DNA from: Bacilli bacterium | Lineage (GTDB): Bacteria; Bacillota_I; Bacilli_A; RF39; UBA660 | Direction of reading: 5' to 3' | Length of the DNA stretch: 64,000 nt | NCBI GenBank assembly: GCA_017434825.1 | Contig: JAFSGC010000007.1 | Span: 23,378 to 87,377, forward strand | Shown here: piece after piece, positions 1 through 9,421 of the stretch | Numbering within the stretch: the stretch's first letter is position 1 | Layout of the letters: every line of letters starts with the position of its first letter | Translations under genes and position numbers: made by a program | Notes under the pieces: generated by a model | What the model was told of the DNA's origin: nothing | Databases searched by the model: none | What the model saw: the letters and a program-made list of their open reading frames with translations, nothing else

Positions 1-114
1 TAAACCTTCAACTACTACACGGTTTTCAGATCTAAAAGTTTTAATTACTTTGCCTTCTTTACCTTTGTCTTTTCCGGCAATAACTTTAACTGTATCTCCA
101 ACTTTTACCTTCAT
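1..114 (-). CDS. rplX: Ribosomal protein L24 (uL24), partial
   Basis: This is the first 38 codons of L24, an assembly-initiating protein of the 50S subunit; the rest lies beyond the window edge. The translation starts [20 protein letters not shown], the KOW motif typical of L24. The ATG at 114 follows a TAGGAGGA-like ribosome site. It is the next gene after rplN, as in the standard S10-spc order. Confidence 0.95.
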   Translation of the reverse strand, partial: MKVKVGDTVKVIAGKDKGKEGKVIKTFRSENRVVVEGL

Positions 115-122
115 ATATCCTC

Positions 123-491
123 CTATAATACCTCAGGAGCAAGAGAAACAATCTTCATATAATCTTTCTCTCTTAACTCTCTAGCAACTGGTCCTAATAC
201 TCTAGTACCAATTGGTGATTTATCATCTTTAATTAGAACGCAAGCATTATCACCGAATTTAATGTAACTTCCGTCAGCTCTTCTAACGCCTTCAACAGAT
301 CTTACAATTACAGCTTTAACAACTTTACCTTCTTTAACAGTACCATTAGGTATTGCTTTTTTAACAGTACCAACTACTACATCACCAATGTTAGCAGATT
401 TAACTTTACTACCACCCATAACTCTAATAACTAGAATTTCACGAGCGCCACTATTATCTGCAACTTTAAGTCTTGATTCTTGCATTACCAT
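123..491 (-). CDS. rplN: Ribosomal protein L14 (uL14)
   Basis: L14 of the large subunit contacts 16S rRNA at the inter-subunit bridge. The 122-residue product has the family's usual length and its hallmark N-terminal segment ([16 protein letters not shown]), followed by the conserved [13 protein letters not shown] stretch. A TAGGAGG site lies 7 bases before the ATG at 491; a second ATG two codons in is possible. It lies between rpsQ and rplX and is presumably co-transcribed from the rpsJ promoter. Confidence 0.98.
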   Translation of the reverse strand: MVMQESRLKVADNSGAREILVIRVMGGSKVKSANIGDVVVGTVKKAIPNGTVKEGKVVKAVIVRSVEGVRRADGSYIKFGDNACVLIKDDKSPIGTRVLGPVARELREKDYMKIVSLAPEVL

Positions 492-502
492 AATAATACC
501 TC

Positions 503-760
503 CTATAGAATTACAGCTTTTTCAATAACACTAACTAATTCATATCTTTTAGTTTTTGAAATAGGTTTTGTCATTCTAATTTTAACTGTATCCCCTACTT
601 TTGCTTCATTCTTTTCATCATGAGCAGCATATTTTTTAGAGTATTTAACTCTTTTTCCATATAATGGATGTTTTTTGTGAGTTTCAACTAAAACTGTAAT
701 AGTTTTATCTGTTTTATCACTAACAACTTTACCAATTAATTCTTGTTTAACGTCGTTCAT
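503..760 (-). CDS. rpsQ: Ribosomal protein S17 (uS17)
   Basis: S17 is a primary 16S rRNA-binding protein of the 30S subunit. The 85-residue product carries the OB-fold signature: [16 protein letters not shown] near the start and [21 protein letters not shown] towards the end. Its ATG shares one base with the rpmC stop codon, which suggests translational coupling. Length and position are standard for the S10 operon. Confidence 0.98.
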   Translation of the reverse strand: MNDVKQELIGKVVSDKTDKTITVLVETHKKHPLYGKRVKYSKKYAAHDEKNEAKVGDTVKIRMTKPISKTKRYELVSVIEKAVIL

Positions 761-969
761 TATTTTTCACCATCCATTTCTCTTTCTTTTAAGATTGTCT
801 TCATTCTAGCAATTTCTCTACGTAGAGTTCTTAGTTGCGCAGGTTTTTCAAGTGATCCAGAAGATTGTTGCATTCTTTTAGCAAATAATTCTTCTTTCTT
901 TTCTACGATCTTTTTAGCTAAATCTTCGTTTGACATTTTTCTTAATTCATTAATTTCCAAGAGTTTCAC
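760..969 (-). CDS. rpmC: Ribosomal protein L29 (uL29)
   Basis: L29 lies near the polypeptide exit tunnel of the 50S subunit and helps dock SRP and trigger factor. The product (up to 69 residues) shows the two-helix pattern with the [10 protein letters not shown] and [16 protein letters not shown] segments. The long form starts at a GTG at 969 inside the end of rplP. A TTG at 960 gives a 66-residue protein that aligns better with the usual N-terminus and sits about 10 bases after an AGGAG. The exact start is therefore uncertain; the gene is not. Confidence 0.95.
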   Translation of the reverse strand: MKLLEINELRKMSNEDLAKKIVEKKEELFAKRMQQSSGSLEKPAQLRTLRREIARMKTILKEREMDGEK

Positions 970-1375
970 TCTCCTTTGTAACTACTTTTGTTCTGATTGG
1001 TAGTTTATGAGAAGCAAGTCTTAAAGCTTCACGAGCAGTTGCTTCATCAATATCTCCAACTTCAAACATAATTTTGCCTTTTTTAACTACTGCAACCCAT
1101 TCTTCAACGTTACCTTTACCTTTACCTTGACGAACTTCTAAAGGTTTTTTAGTTCTAGGCATATGAGGGAAAATGTTAATAAACACTCTTCCTCCTCTTT
1201 TCATATAACGAGTCATAGCGATACGAGCAGCTTCAATTTGACGAGCAGAAATCCATGCCCCTTCAAGCGCTACAAGTCCGTATTCTCCGTTTGTAAGAGA
1301 AGTATTTCCTTTTGCTTTACCTTCATAACTAAGTCTGTGACTTTTACGATACTTAGTTCTCTTTGGCATCAACAT
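950..1375 (-). CDS. rplP: Ribosomal protein L16 (uL16)
   Basis: L16 sits by the A site of the 50S subunit and is needed for late assembly. I chose the ATG at 1375, giving 141 residues beginning [14 protein letters not shown], the canonical start, with a GGGAG about 9 bases upstream. The frame stays open 34 codons further upstream, but that stretch overlaps rpsC out of frame and has no L16 similarity. The gene overlaps the end of rpsC by 23 bases. Confidence 0.97.
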   Translation of the reverse strand: MLMPKRTKYRKSHRLSYEGKAKGNTSLTNGEYGLVALEGAWISARQIEAARIAMTRYMKRGGRVFINIFPHMPRTKKPLEVRQGKGKGNVEEWVAVVKKGKIMFEVGDIDEATAREALRLASHKLPIRTKVVTKESETLGN

Positions 1376-2033
1376 TTTTATCTTCTCCCTTCTTTGCAGC
1401 TTTTCTAACTGGTAAGATTTCATCTTTATAGATCCAAACCTTAACACCAATTTTTCCGTATGTAGTATTGGCTTCACTAATAGCGTAATCTACATCAGCT
1501 CTGATTGTATGTAGAGGCACTGTACCTTCAGTATATCCTTCAGTTCTAGCCATTTCAGCTCCACCAAGTCTACCTGATACGGCAGTCTTAATACCTTTAG
1601 CTCCAGCTTTCATTGTATTTCTGATAGCTCTTTTTTGAACACTTCTAAATGGTGCTCTATTTTCGATTTGCATTGCAATGTTATCTGCAACAAGTTGTGC
1701 ATTTAAATCAGGATTTTTTTCTTCAACAATATTGATATATACATCTTCTTTAACTAATTTAGAAATTTGTTTTCTTAGTTTTTCGATGTCTTCTCCGCCG
1801 CGTCCAATAATAACACCAGGTTTAGCAGTTGTTATTGTAAGTTCACAACGTTCTTTCTTTCTTTCAATAATTACTTTAGAAATTGCAGCTTCTTTAAGAT
1901 TCTTAGCAATAAATTCTCTGATTTTAATATCTTTTAATAATTTATCTGAATAATCTTTATCAGCATACCATCTTGAATCCCAATCTTTATTAACACCGAT
2001 ACGATATCCTATAGGATTAACTTTTTGTCCCAT
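1353..2033 (-). CDS. rpsC: Ribosomal protein S3 (uS3)
   Basis: S3 forms part of the mRNA entry channel of the 30S subunit. The 226-residue product begins [13 protein letters not shown] and contains the KH domain with the [15 protein letters not shown] loop at about residues 75-90. The C-terminal S3 domain includes [16 protein letters not shown] and the [20 protein letters not shown] region. An AGGAGG lies before the ATG, between rplV and this gene. Confidence 0.98.
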   Translation of the reverse strand: MGQKVNPIGYRIGVNKDWDSRWYADKDYSDKLLKDIKIREFIAKNLKEAAISKVIIERKKERCELTITTAKPGVIIGRGGEDIEKLRKQISKLVKEDVYINIVEEKNPDLNAQLVADNIAMQIENRAPFRSVQKRAIRNTMKAGAKGIKTAVSGRLGGAEMARTEGYTEGTVPLHTIRADVDYAISEANTTYGKIGVKVWIYKDEILPVRKAAKKGEDKNVDAKEN

Positions 2034-2034
2034 G

Positions 2035-2382
2035 TTACTTAGCTACCTCCTTGTTATCAGTTACATATACTACGATATGACTTGTTCTCTTATCATGTCT
2101 ATCTACATTTCCACGAGAAGCAAATTGAATTCTCTTATAAACAGGACCAGGATTAATAAAACATTTACTAATAACTAAGTCTTTTTCTTCAGCACCGTTA
2201 TTGTTAACAGCGTTTGCAACTGCAGAATTTAAAACTTTTAAAATTAAACCGCTTGCTTTAGTGTTAGTGTTTTCTAGAATTCCTCTAGCAGCTTCAACAC
2301 TTTTTCCTCTGATTAAATCCATAGTCATTCTTGCAAGTCTAGGTTTAATCATAGCAGTTTTGTGAATTGCATATGTTTCCAT
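2035..2382 (-). CDS. rplV: Ribosomal protein L22 (uL22)
   Basis: L22 lines the nascent-chain exit tunnel of the large subunit. The 115-residue product carries the conserved [19 protein letters not shown] segment and the C-terminal beta-hairpin signature ([20 protein letters not shown]), where macrolide-resistance changes usually map. Start and length match the family, and an AGGAGG precedes the ATG. It is an S10-operon member between rpsS and rpsC. Confidence 0.98.
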   Translation of the reverse strand: METYAIHKTAMIKPRLARMTMDLIRGKSVEAARGILENTNTKASGLILKVLNSAVANAVNNNGAEEKDLVISKCFINPGPVYKRIQFASRGNVDRHDKRTSHIVVYVTDNKEVAK

Positions 2383-2390
2383 TTTTCCTC

Positions 2391-2654
2391 CTATTTATTT
2401 CCAGCATGTCCACTAAATTTACGAGTTTGTGAGAACTCACCTAATTTGTGACCTACCATTTCTTCAGTTACGTAAACTGGAATAAAATCTTTACCATTAT
2501 GAACTGCAAGAGTGTGTCCTACAAATTCAGGATAAATAGTACTTCTTCTAGACCAAGTTTTAATAACTGTCTTTTTATTTTCTTCGTTCATTTTATTTAC
2601 TTTATTTAGAAGACTAGCTTCTACATAAGCACCTTTTTTTAAACTTCTTGCCAT
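2391..2654 (-). CDS. rpsS: Ribosomal protein S19 (uS19)
   Basis: S19 lies in the head of the 30S subunit and contacts S13 and the A-site tRNA. The 87-residue product begins [16 protein letters not shown] and contains [20 protein letters not shown] and the C-terminal [15 protein letters not shown] signature. An AATAGGAGGAAAT ribosome site precedes the ATG. Family length and position are normal. Confidence 0.98.
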   Translation of the reverse strand: MARSLKKGAYVEASLLNKVNKMNEENKKTVIKTWSRRSTIYPEFVGHTLAVHNGKDFIPVYVTEEMVGHKLGEFSQTRKFSGHAGNK

Positions 2655-2662
2655 ATTTCCTC

Positions 2663-3493
2663 CTATTTAGACTTCCTACTAACGATTAGCTTGCTAGAAG
2701 CTTTCTTAGGTTTACGTGTCTTATGACCAAGTGCAGGTTTACCCCAAGGAGTCATTGGACTCTTTCTTCCGATAGGAGCTCTACCTTCACCACCACCATG
2801 AGGGTGATCGTTAGGGTTCATAACAGAACCTCTGTTTGTAGGTTTAATACCCATATGTCTTTTTCTTCCAGCTTTTCCTAGGTTAACTAAGTTACTGTCT
2901 TCATTTCCAACAACACCAATAGTTGCCATACATACGCCAAGAATTTTTCTAGTTTCGCCAGATTGTAATCTAACTAAAACGTATTTTCCTTCTCTACCAA
3001 GAATTTGAGCAGAAGCTCCAGCACTACGACAAATTTCAGCGCCCTTTCCTGGTTTAAGTTCAATACAATGAACCATTGTACCTACTGGAATATTTTGAAG
3101 TGGTAATGCATTACCAACTTTGATATCAGCATTTTCTCCATTTTCAATAATCATTCCAACTTTTAAATCTTTTGGTGCGATAATATATCTTTTTTCACCA
3201 TCTTTATAATTGATTAAAGCAATATTTGCAGTTCTGTTTGGATCGTATTCAATTGATGCAACCTTACCAGTAACTCCAAGTTTATTTCTCTTGAAATCAA
3301 TTACACGATATTTTCTTTTATTTCCACCACCAATGTGTTGAACTGTCATTCTACCTTGGTTGTTTCTACCACCAGTTTTCTTAACTGTTTTTAATAAACT
3401 CTTAGTAGGAGTCTTTGTTGTAATTTCTTCGTTCATTAATGTAGACATTCCTCTACGACCATTAGTAACTGGTTTATAATGTTTAATTGCCAT
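2663..3493 (-). CDS. rplB: Ribosomal protein L2 (uL2)
   Basis: L2 is a core 50S protein needed for subunit association and peptidyl-transferase assembly. The 276-residue product has the L2 beginning ([17 protein letters not shown]), the RNA-binding OB and SH3-like domains, and the C-terminal signature [17 protein letters not shown] that carries the conserved histidine near the peptidyl-transferase centre. A GGGAGG site lies upstream. It follows rplW, in the usual order. Confidence 0.98.
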   Translation of the reverse strand: MAIKHYKPVTNGRRGMSTLMNEEITTKTPTKSLLKTVKKTGGRNNQGRMTVQHIGGGNKRKYRVIDFKRNKLGVTGKVASIEYDPNRTANIALINYKDGEKRYIIAPKDLKVGMIIENGENADIKVGNALPLQNIPVGTMVHCIELKPGKGAEICRSAGASAQILGREGKYVLVRLQSGETRKILGVCMATIGVVGNEDSNLVNLGKAGRKRHMGIKPTNRGSVMNPNDHPHGGGEGRAPIGRKSPMTPWGKPALGHKTRKPKKASSKLIVSRKSK

Positions 3494-3508
3494 ATACTTT
3501 CCTCCCTA

Positions 3509-3784
3509 CTAAATTTCTATAGAAGAGCCTTCTCTTAAAGTAACAAACGCTTTTTTGAAAGTCTTTGTTCTTCCAGCATATTTTCCAACTCTTCTTCTTT
3601 TTGATTTTGTATTTAAAGTATTAACTTTAACAACTTCTACTTTAAATGCATCTTCAACAGCTTTTTTAATTTCATCTTTTGTAGCAGTTTTTACAACTTT
3701 AAATGTGTATACACCGTTACTTCTATCAAGCATTGATTTTTCAGTAATAACTGGTGCAATAATAATATCACTATAATGTTTCAT
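3509..3784 (-). CDS. rplW: Ribosomal protein L23 (uL23)
   Basis: L23 sits at the tunnel exit and is a docking site for trigger factor and SRP. The 91-residue product contains the family core APVITEKS near the N-terminus, YTFKVVKTATKDEIKKAVE, and the basic KSKRRRVGKYAGRTKTFKKA loop. The ATG overlaps the rplD stop by one base, suggesting coupled translation. Confidence 0.97.
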   Translation of the reverse strand: MKHYSDIIIAPVITEKSMLDRSNGVYTFKVVKTATKDEIKKAVEDAFKVEVVKVNTLNTKSKRRRVGKYAGRTKTFKKAFVTLREGSSIEI

Positions 3785-4407
3785 TATTTAAGCACCTCCT
3801 CAATACGTGCTAAACTTGCTTCATCTAAAACAACTACATCAGCGTTAACGATATCGAAAACATTGATTTCATCAGCAAATAGTACAAGTACATTTCCTAA
3901 ATTTCTAGTTGCCATATATAAATTTTCAGCATCTTCATTAGCTACAAATAGGATTTTTCCTTCAAGAGCTAAATCTTTAAATAAATTTTTAGTTTCTTTA
4001 GTTTTTAAAGTATCTAAAACTAAATTTTCAACAACTACTAATTTCTTAGCAGCAGCTTTGTCTGATAAAGCACTCTTTAATGCAAGTACTCTTTCTTTTC
4101 TATTAATTTTAAATGCATAATCTCTAGGATTAACACCGCCGGCAATTCCGCCTCCACGCCATTGAGTAGAACGGATAGACCCTTGTCTAGCACGACCTGT
4201 TCCTTTTTGTCTCCAAGGTTTTCTTCCACCACCAGAAACTTCAGCTCTAGTTTTAGTTTTTGCAGTACCTTGTCTTGATGCATCTAATTGTAATCTTATA
4301 GCTTTTTTAACGCTACTTTCATTAACTTCTACATTCCATACGCTATCTGCTAAAGTAATATCTTTAACTTTTTCGCCTTTTAGATTTTTTACACTTATCT
4401 TTGTCAT
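3784..4407 (-). CDS. rplD: Ribosomal protein L4 (uL4)
   Basis: L4 binds 23S rRNA and reaches into the exit tunnel; in several bacteria it also feeds back on its own operon. The 207-residue product has the tunnel-loop segment KTKTRAEVSGGGRKPWRQKG and the following GRARQGSIRSTQWRGGG at about residues 50-85. The C-terminal globular part is of normal length. It lies between rplC and rplW. Confidence 0.98.
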   Translation of the reverse strand: MTKISVKNLKGEKVKDITLADSVWNVEVNESSVKKAIRLQLDASRQGTAKTKTRAEVSGGGRKPWRQKGTGRARQGSIRSTQWRGGGIAGGVNPRDYAFKINRKERVLALKSALSDKAAAKKLVVVENLVLDTLKTKETKNLFKDLALEGKILFVANEDAENLYMATRNLGNVLVLFADEINVFDIVNADVVVLDEASLARIEEVLK

Positions 4408-4426
4408 TTTAAATCCTTTCTAAAGA

Positions 4427-5209
4427 CTACTTGTCTTCCTCTTTAGCTTCAACTTCATTAGTTTCTACAGCAGCAACTTCTTCAGCTACTACTTCTTCTA
4501 CAACTTCAGTATTTTGAACTTCAGTCTCAACTGCATCTACTACAGTTTCAACTTCATATTCAATAATTTCCTTTACGTCTTTCTTACGATTATTTTTAAC
4601 CGCAGTCTTAATTAATACTAATGAATTTTTAGCTCCTGGAACATTTCCGCTAATTAACATATAGTTTTCAGCAGCATTTACTTCAATAACTTCTAAGTTT
4701 TGAATAGTAACTGTTTCATTACCCATATGTCCTGGTAAAGCTTTACCTTTTAATACTCTTTTAGGAAGCATTGTTCCCATTGAACCTGGGCGTCTATGGT
4801 AATGTGATCCATGACCCATAGGTCCTCTTGATTGGTTGTGTCTCTTGATAACCCCTTGGAAACCTTTTCCTTTTGAAGTACCAGTAACATCAACTACGTC
4901 TCCGTTTTCAAACACTTCAACAGTAACAGCGTCTCCAACGTTATAAGTTCCTTCGTAGTCTCTTATTTCTTTTAAGAAGCGCTTAGGAGTAGTGTTTGCT
5001 TTTTTAGCATTGCCAATTTCAGCTTTGCTAGCATTTTTTTCTTTCTTTTCAAATACGCCAAGTTGAATTGCATTGTAACCATTTGCTTCGTTAGTTTTAA
5101 CTTGCATTACTACGTTTGGTTCAACTTCCACAACAGTTACAGGAATTTGTCTACCATCTTTAGTATTTACTTGAGTCATTCCAACTTTGCGTCCTAAGAT
5201 TCCTTTCAT
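4427..5209 (-). CDS. rplC: Ribosomal protein L3 (uL3) with an acidic C-terminal tail
   Basis: L3 is a core 50S protein whose loop approaches the peptidyl-transferase centre. The first 210 or so residues match the family, with GRKVGMTQ at the start and the [20 protein letters not shown] signature. At 260 residues it is about 50 longer than usual. The extra part, from about residue 215, is rich in Glu and Val, for example [19 protein letters not shown] separate role for the tail is unknown. A purine-rich AAGGAAAGG precedes the ATG at 5209. Confidence 0.97.
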   Translation of the reverse strand: MKGILGRKVGMTQVNTKDGRQIPVTVVEVEPNVVMQVKTNEANGYNAIQLGVFEKKEKNASKAEIGNAKKANTTPKRFLKEIRDYEGTYNVGDAVTVEVFENGDVVDVTGTSKGKGFQGVIKRHNQSRGPMGHGSHYHRRPGSMGTMLPKRVLKGKALPGHMGNETVTIQNLEVIEVNAAENYMLISGNVPGAKNSLVLIKTAVKNNRKKDVKEIIEYEVETVVDAVETEVQNTEVVEEVVAEEVAAVETNEVEAKEEDK

Positions 5210-5234
5210 TTTGTTTTTCCTTTCCTTTTTCTAA

Positions 5235-5543
5235 TTATAATTTGATATTGATATCAACACCACTTGGTAAATCTAAATGAGTTAGTGCATCAATCGTTTC
5301 TTTGCTTGGGTTCTTAATATCAATTAATCTCTTGTGAGTTCTTCTTTCGAATTGTTCACGAGCATCTTTGTATTTGTGTACAGCTCTTAATACTGTAAAT
5401 TTTTCAATTTCAGTAGGTAGAGGTACAGGTCCAGATATTTCTCCCCCTGTTCTTTTTACTGTTTCGCATATCTTTCCAGCAGCAACATCTAAAACACGAT
5501 GGTCATACGCCTTTAAAGTAATACGAACTTGTCCCTTTGACAT
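5235..5543 (-). CDS. rpsJ: Ribosomal protein S10 (uS10, NusE)
   Basis: S10 is a 30S head protein and also the NusE antitermination factor that pairs with NusB. The 102-residue product has the diagnostic segments [34 protein letters not shown] and [15 protein letters not shown]. It is the first gene of the operon, with a GAAAGGAGA ribosome site and a structured leader upstream. Confidence 0.99.
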   Translation of the reverse strand: MSKGQVRITLKAYDHRVLDVAAGKICETVKRTGGEISGPVPLPTEIEKFTVLRAVHKYKDAREQFERRTHKRLIDIKNPSKETIDALTHLDLPSGVDINIKL

Positions 5544-5667
5544 TTTACACGTCTCCTTTCGTCTATATCTAGTATAGGCTTGCTCGACGCAAATTCACCT
5601 GATAGCAAAATTAATTACCAACTTAACCTAGCGTATCAGCAACCTCGCGTGTCATCGCAGTCATACG
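5544..5667 (-). promoter_or_regulatory. Structured leader of the S10 operon
   Basis: About 120 transcribed bases separate the inferred start point from rpsJ. On the minus strand a CTGATA arm pairs with TATCAG (plus positions 5599-5639). An outer pairing of GGTTG with CAAGCC can enclose it. Long leaders of ribosomal protein operons often bind a product such as L4, but I cannot assign a known leader family, so regulation here is an inference. Confidence 0.4.
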
Positions 5668-5673
5668 AAATAC

Positions 5674-5703
5674 ATTTTACCATAGTATATATGCAAATTG
5701 CAA
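5674..5703 (-). promoter_or_regulatory. Promoter of the S10 operon
   Basis: On the minus strand TTGCAA (5698-5703) is separated by 18 bases from TAAAAT (5674-5679). It is the only good sigma-A-like pair between gpmI and rpsJ. Confidence 0.6.
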
Positions 5704-5728
5704 GGGGTAAATTCACTGTTTTTTCAAT

Positions 5729-5756
5729 AAAAAAACACAAATATCTAATTTGTGTT
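5729..5756 (-). terminator. Rho-independent terminator of gpmI
   Basis: A perfect 9-bp stem (AACACAAAT with ATTTGTGTT) and 5-base loop are followed by a U7 tract on the minus strand. The gpmI stop codon lies inside the stem. Confidence 0.85.
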
Positions 5757-7248
5757 ATTCTTCTTCCAATAATGAGTCTGCAGTCATTTGAAGTGGGATG
5801 GAAATATCCATATAATCTAGAATTGTAGGAGCCACGTTAGTTAAATCTCCATTTTCTTTAAAAACAACCTTAGGATCATTTATTACAAACGGAACTTTAG
5901 CTAGTGAATGAGTTGTGCATACTGTACCATCTTCATTTAGCATTGTATCTGCATTTCCATGATCAGCCATTATGATAATTGTATAGAAGTTTTCCTCCGC
6001 CGATTCAATGATTTTGTTTAAGCAAACATCAATTGCCATACACGCTTTAGTCGCCGCATCCATACTACCAGTATGGCCAACCATGTCAGGGTTAGCAAAA
6101 TTGGCTAAAATAAAATCATAATCTTTTTCCATACAGTCTATAATTTTTCTGGTAACTTCAACAGCACTCATTTCTGGTTTTTGATCATATGTTGGAACCT
6201 CTGGTGAAGGAATATGAAATTTATCAGCACCTTCAACTTTACCATTAAAGCCACCATCAAAGAAGTAAGTTACATGTGCATATTTTTCACTTTCTGCAAC
6301 TCTAGCTTGTCTTAATCCTAAACGGGATAAATATATACCTAAAGGATTATCAACAACTTCTTCTTCAATAAAGACATTACTTTTAATATTTTTATCAAAT
6401 TTATACCAAGTATATACATCTAAATTCTCGTAATTTTTCACATCAAAACCGTTAAACTTCGGATCAACAAAAGTACTCAAGATTTGTTTTGAACGATCGG
6501 CACGATAATTCATCCATATTAATATGTCATTATCTTTAATTGTAGAGCCGCCATCTACAAAGATTGGTTTAATAAATTCATCTGTTACACCTTTAGCGTA
6601 AGAGCTTTTCAGAGCCGTTTCAACATTTAATACTTTTACTCCTACCCCTTTTGTAACTAAATCATAATATGCTTTGGTTCTTTCAAAATTTGAATCACGA
6701 TCCATAGCATAGTATCTACCACATACTGTAGAGACTTTTCCAATTCCAGTCTCTTTTATCTTTTGCTCAATGCTATTAATAAATGAATAAGCAACGTCTA
6801 CTTTTGTATCTCTTCCGTCAGTAATTACATGAAAATAGATTTCTTTAAACCCTTTTCCTATTAAATAGTCATACATAGAAATAAAATGTTCAATAGTAGA
6901 ATGAATTTTACCATCACTACATAATCCCATCAAATGAACTCTACGACTAGGGTCGTTTATTAACTTTTGAACCATTTCGTTTTCATCAGCAGTTTTAAAA
7001 AAATCGGTGATTTTATCAACATTCGATTTTATAAGACGACCTGCTCCAATTGTCATATGACCAATTTCGCTATTTCCCATTTGTCCAGGAAGCAGTCCAA
7101 CAGATTCCTCGGAAGCATTTAATAAAGTATGAGGATAATTATTCCAGAACTCCTCAAAAGCATGCATATTAGCTGCCTTTATGGCGTTTCCACTTTCTTC
7201 TTCTCTCATTCCGAATCCATCTAAAATAATAGTTAATACTTTTTTCAT
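5755..7248 (-). CDS. gpmI: 2,3-bisphosphoglycerate-independent phosphoglycerate mutase
   Basis: This cytosolic glycolytic enzyme interconverts 3- and 2-phosphoglycerate using two Mn ions. From the ATG at 7248 the product is 497 residues, normal for the family. The N-terminal metal-binding DGFG is at residues 10-13 and the phosphoserine nucleophile is Ser60 in GNSEIGH. The second metal cluster is in MADHGNAD near the C-terminus. Two upstream TTG codons could lengthen it by seven residues, but the ATG fits the usual beginning. Mn dependence makes the enzyme relevant to spore dormancy in Bacillus, and spo0A is the neighbour here. Confidence 0.97.
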   Translation of the reverse strand: MKKVLTIILDGFGMREEESGNAIKAANMHAFEEFWNNYPHTLLNASEESVGLLPGQMGNSEIGHMTIGAGRLIKSNVDKITDFFKTADENEMVQKLINDPSRRVHLMGLCSDGKIHSTIEHFISMYDYLIGKGFKEIYFHVITDGRDTKVDVAYSFINSIEQKIKETGIGKVSTVCGRYYAMDRDSNFERTKAYYDLVTKGVGVKVLNVETALKSSYAKGVTDEFIKPIFVDGGSTIKDNDILIWMNYRADRSKQILSTFVDPKFNGFDVKNYENLDVYTWYKFDKNIKSNVFIEEEVVDNPLGIYLSRLGLRQARVAESEKYAHVTYFFDGGFNGKVEGADKFHIPSPEVPTYDQKPEMSAVEVTRKIIDCMEKDYDFILANFANPDMVGHTGSMDAATKACMAIDVCLNKIIESAEENFYTIIIMADHGNADTMLNEDGTVCTTHSLAKVPFVINDPKVVFKENGDLTNVAPTILDYMDISIPLQMTADSLLEEE

Positions 7249-7315
7249 AATATCATCAACTTTCAACAAAATAATAACATAGCAAACTTAAAATTACAAA
7301 CCAGTTTTAAAGTAT

Positions 7316-7343
7316 AAAAAAACTACACTTCCCTAAATGTAGT
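7316..7343 (-). terminator. Terminator of spo0A
   Basis: On the minus strand ACTACATTT pairs with AAGTGTAGT (one G-U pair) around an AGGG loop, followed by a U7 run. It lies just past the spo0A stop. Confidence 0.8.
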
Positions 7344-7347
7344 ATTT

Positions 7348-8094
7348 TTATGCTTTAATATTTCTATCCATTTTTATTCTATCAGCGATAGTAGATAAGA
7401 ATTCTGAGTTTGTTGGTTTAGCTTTGTCACAACTAACACTAAATCCAAATAAATCTTCCATTAGCGATAAATCTCCACGAATCCAACTTACTTCTATTGC
7501 GTGCCGAATAGCTCTTTCTACTCTGGATGGAGTCGTTTCATATTTACTAGCTATTTGAGGATATATTTCTTTTGTTATCAATGACACAGTTTCATTATTA
7601 TATATTATTTGAATACCATCACGAATGTATTTATAACCTCTTATATGAGAAGGTATACCTAAGTTATGTAATATTTGACTTATTTCTAAATCGATATTTT
7701 CGCTTTCATTTTTTGATGTTACTTTCGTGCGGAAAATGTCATTTATTCTTTTTTCTAAAGACAAAATACTAAATGGTTTAATTATATAGTAAGATACATT
7801 TAAGTTAGAACATTCTTTAATAATTGTTTCATCTTTATAACTTGATATAACAATTATCTTTTTATCTATCTCTCTATTCTTAAGTTCCTCTAATAAAGAT
7901 ATACCATCAAGGCCAGGAACAAGTATATCCATTAAAATCAGATCTACTTCATCAGAATTATTAGTTAAATACTCGAGGGCGTTTTCACCATTAGTAAATG
8001 TTGCTACTACTTTAATACTACTATTGGCATTGAAATGTGTTTTCAAATTATTTACTACTAATTGATTATCATCAATTAATACAGCTTTGATCAT
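7348..8094 (-). CDS. spo0A: Stage 0 sporulation master regulator Spo0A
   Basis: Spo0A is the phosphorelay output regulator that commits the cell to sporulation. Residues 1-120 form a receiver domain with the acidic pair near the start and the phospho-acceptor in ILMDILVPGLDG. From the ATG at 8094 that aspartate is residue 56, as in Bacillus subtilis. The C-terminal Spo0A DNA-binding domain includes TPSRVERAIRHAIEVSWIRG and KAKPTNSEFLSTIADRI. An ATG three codons earlier (8103) touches the GGAAAG and has poor spacing. The gene stands alone between pgk and gpmI. Confidence 0.97.
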   Translation of the reverse strand: MIKAVLIDDNQLVVNNLKTHFNANSSIKVVATFTNGENALEYLTNNSDEVDLILMDILVPGLDGISLLEELKNREIDKKIIVISSYKDETIIKECSNLNVSYYIIKPFSILSLEKRINDIFRTKVTSKNESENIDLEISQILHNLGIPSHIRGYKYIRDGIQIIYNNETVSLITKEIYPQIASKYETTPSRVERAIRHAIEVSWIRGDLSLMEDLFGFSVSCDKAKPTNSEFLSTIADRIKMDRNIKA

Positions 8095-8211
8095 TTTATT
8101 CATCTTTCCTTTTCTTAAAGCTCTTTTGCAACACGCATTTCAATTATAAGATAGAAAAAGACAAAAATCTATAAAAACTTTTGTCAAGTATTGTCTACGG
8201 CTGTAAAGCTT

Positions 8212-8218
8212 TGTCGAT
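8212..8218. promoter_or_regulatory. Spo0A-box-like heptamer upstream of spo0A
   Basis: TGTCGAT lies about 115 bases upstream of the spo0A start and differs by one base from the 0A box TGTCGAA. Autoregulation is known in Bacillus. A single 7-mer is weak evidence. Confidence 0.25.
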
Positions 8219-8227
8219 TTCTGTCTT

Positions 8228-9358
8228 TTATTTATTATTTATGAAGTCTATTGCCTCTAAATGTCCTGAACTTATGTACTCTAAAGATGCACCACCACCG
8301 CTAGATAAGAACGAAAAAGATCCATTTAATTTATATTCGTTGATGACATTTAATGTATCTCCTCCACCTGCTACTTTATATGCATCTATTGATTTGATTG
8401 CATCAAATAAAGAAACAGTTCCCTTGGCATATCTTTTTTCCTCAAATTTTCCGCATGTTCCATTTATAAAAATAGTTTTACATTTTTGAAAATATTTTGT
8501 ATATTTATCTATTGATTTAACACCTAAGTCTAGAATTTTGCTATCATCAATTACAAAATCTATCGGCATAATAATCTTTTCTTTATATTCTTTTACTAAA
8601 TTACGAAGTTCCTCTAAAGTAAGTTCATCAGTCGTACAAATGCTATCTTGAACATCATAACCACAAGCATATAAGAAAGAATTTGCTATGCCTCCGCCTA
8701 TAAGAAGGTAATCACATTTAGGCAATAAATCTTTGATATATTTAAGTTTATCATCTATTTTAGCACCACCCATAAATACTCCAAACGGATGCACAATGTT
8801 TGTAGTAACCGGAACTAATCCTTCCATTTCTTCTTTAATTAATAAACCAAAATATGTTGGTAAATACCTGGAGATACCCGCTACCGAAGCATGCGCTCTA
8901 TGCAATGATCCAAAAGCATCAACTACAAATGCATCAGCAAAACTTGACCAATATTTAGACAAATTCATATCGTTATTACTTTCTAACTTTTCTGGATAAT
9001 CACAGTAACGTGCGTTTTCAAGTAAGATTATTTCTCCTGGAGATAGCTGTTTACACGCCATTAATGCATCCATACCTACTGGATTATTTATAAATTTAAC
9101 TTCCTTGTTAAGTAAAGAAGAAAGTTCATCAGCCACTATTTTTAAACTATTTTTAGCTTTATCTTCTCTTGTTTTAATTCTGCCTAAATGACTCATTAAA
9201 ATTAAGCTACAATTTTGCTTTAATAAATATTCAATAGTTTTTAAACTTTTAACAATTCTTGAGTTATCACTTATCTTATGATTTTCAATAGGCACATTAA
9301 AATCACAACGAACAATTACTTTTTTATTACTTAATTCTACTTCATCTATGTATTTCAC
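8228..9358 (-). CDS. pgk: Phosphoglycerate kinase
   Basis: This enzyme makes ATP by phosphate transfer from 1,3-bisphosphoglycerate to ADP in glycolysis. The product is 376 residues from the GTG at 9358, slightly shorter than the usual 390-400. It has the N-terminal VIVRCDFNVP loop, the RAHASVAGI substrate region, a VFMGGAKIDDKL segment, and the nucleotide-binding AGGGDT with SSGGGASLEY near the C-terminus. A GTG three codons upstream (9367) is a poorer start because it abuts the AGGG. It follows gap on the same strand. Confidence 0.96.
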   Translation of the reverse strand: MKYIDEVELSNKKVIVRCDFNVPIENHKISDNSRIVKSLKTIEYLLKQNCSLILMSHLGRIKTREDKAKNSLKIVADELSSLLNKEVKFINNPVGMDALMACKQLSPGEIILLENARYCDYPEKLESNNDMNLSKYWSSFADAFVVDAFGSLHRAHASVAGISRYLPTYFGLLIKEEMEGLVPVTTNIVHPFGVFMGGAKIDDKLKYIKDLLPKCDYLLIGGGIANSFLYACGYDVQDSICTTDELTLEELRNLVKEYKEKIIMPIDFVIDDSKILDLGVKSIDKYTKYFQKCKTIFINGTCGKFEEKRYAKGTVSLFDAIKSIDAYKVAGGGDTLNVINEYKLNGSFSFLSSGGGASLEYISSGHLEAIDFINNK

Positions 9359-9421
9359 TCTAATCACCCTATCTTACATTAAGTGTAACAAACTAGCTAT
9401 TTTTTTTCAATAAAAAAGATG

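Noticed and set aside
5580..5828. Plus-strand ORF across the S10 leader
   Set aside because: It overlaps the leader, promoter and gpmI terminator on the other strand and resembles nothing.
9368..9421. Possible hairpin between gap and pgk
   Set aside because: The pairing is broken and lacks a U tract; the genes are probably co-transcribed.
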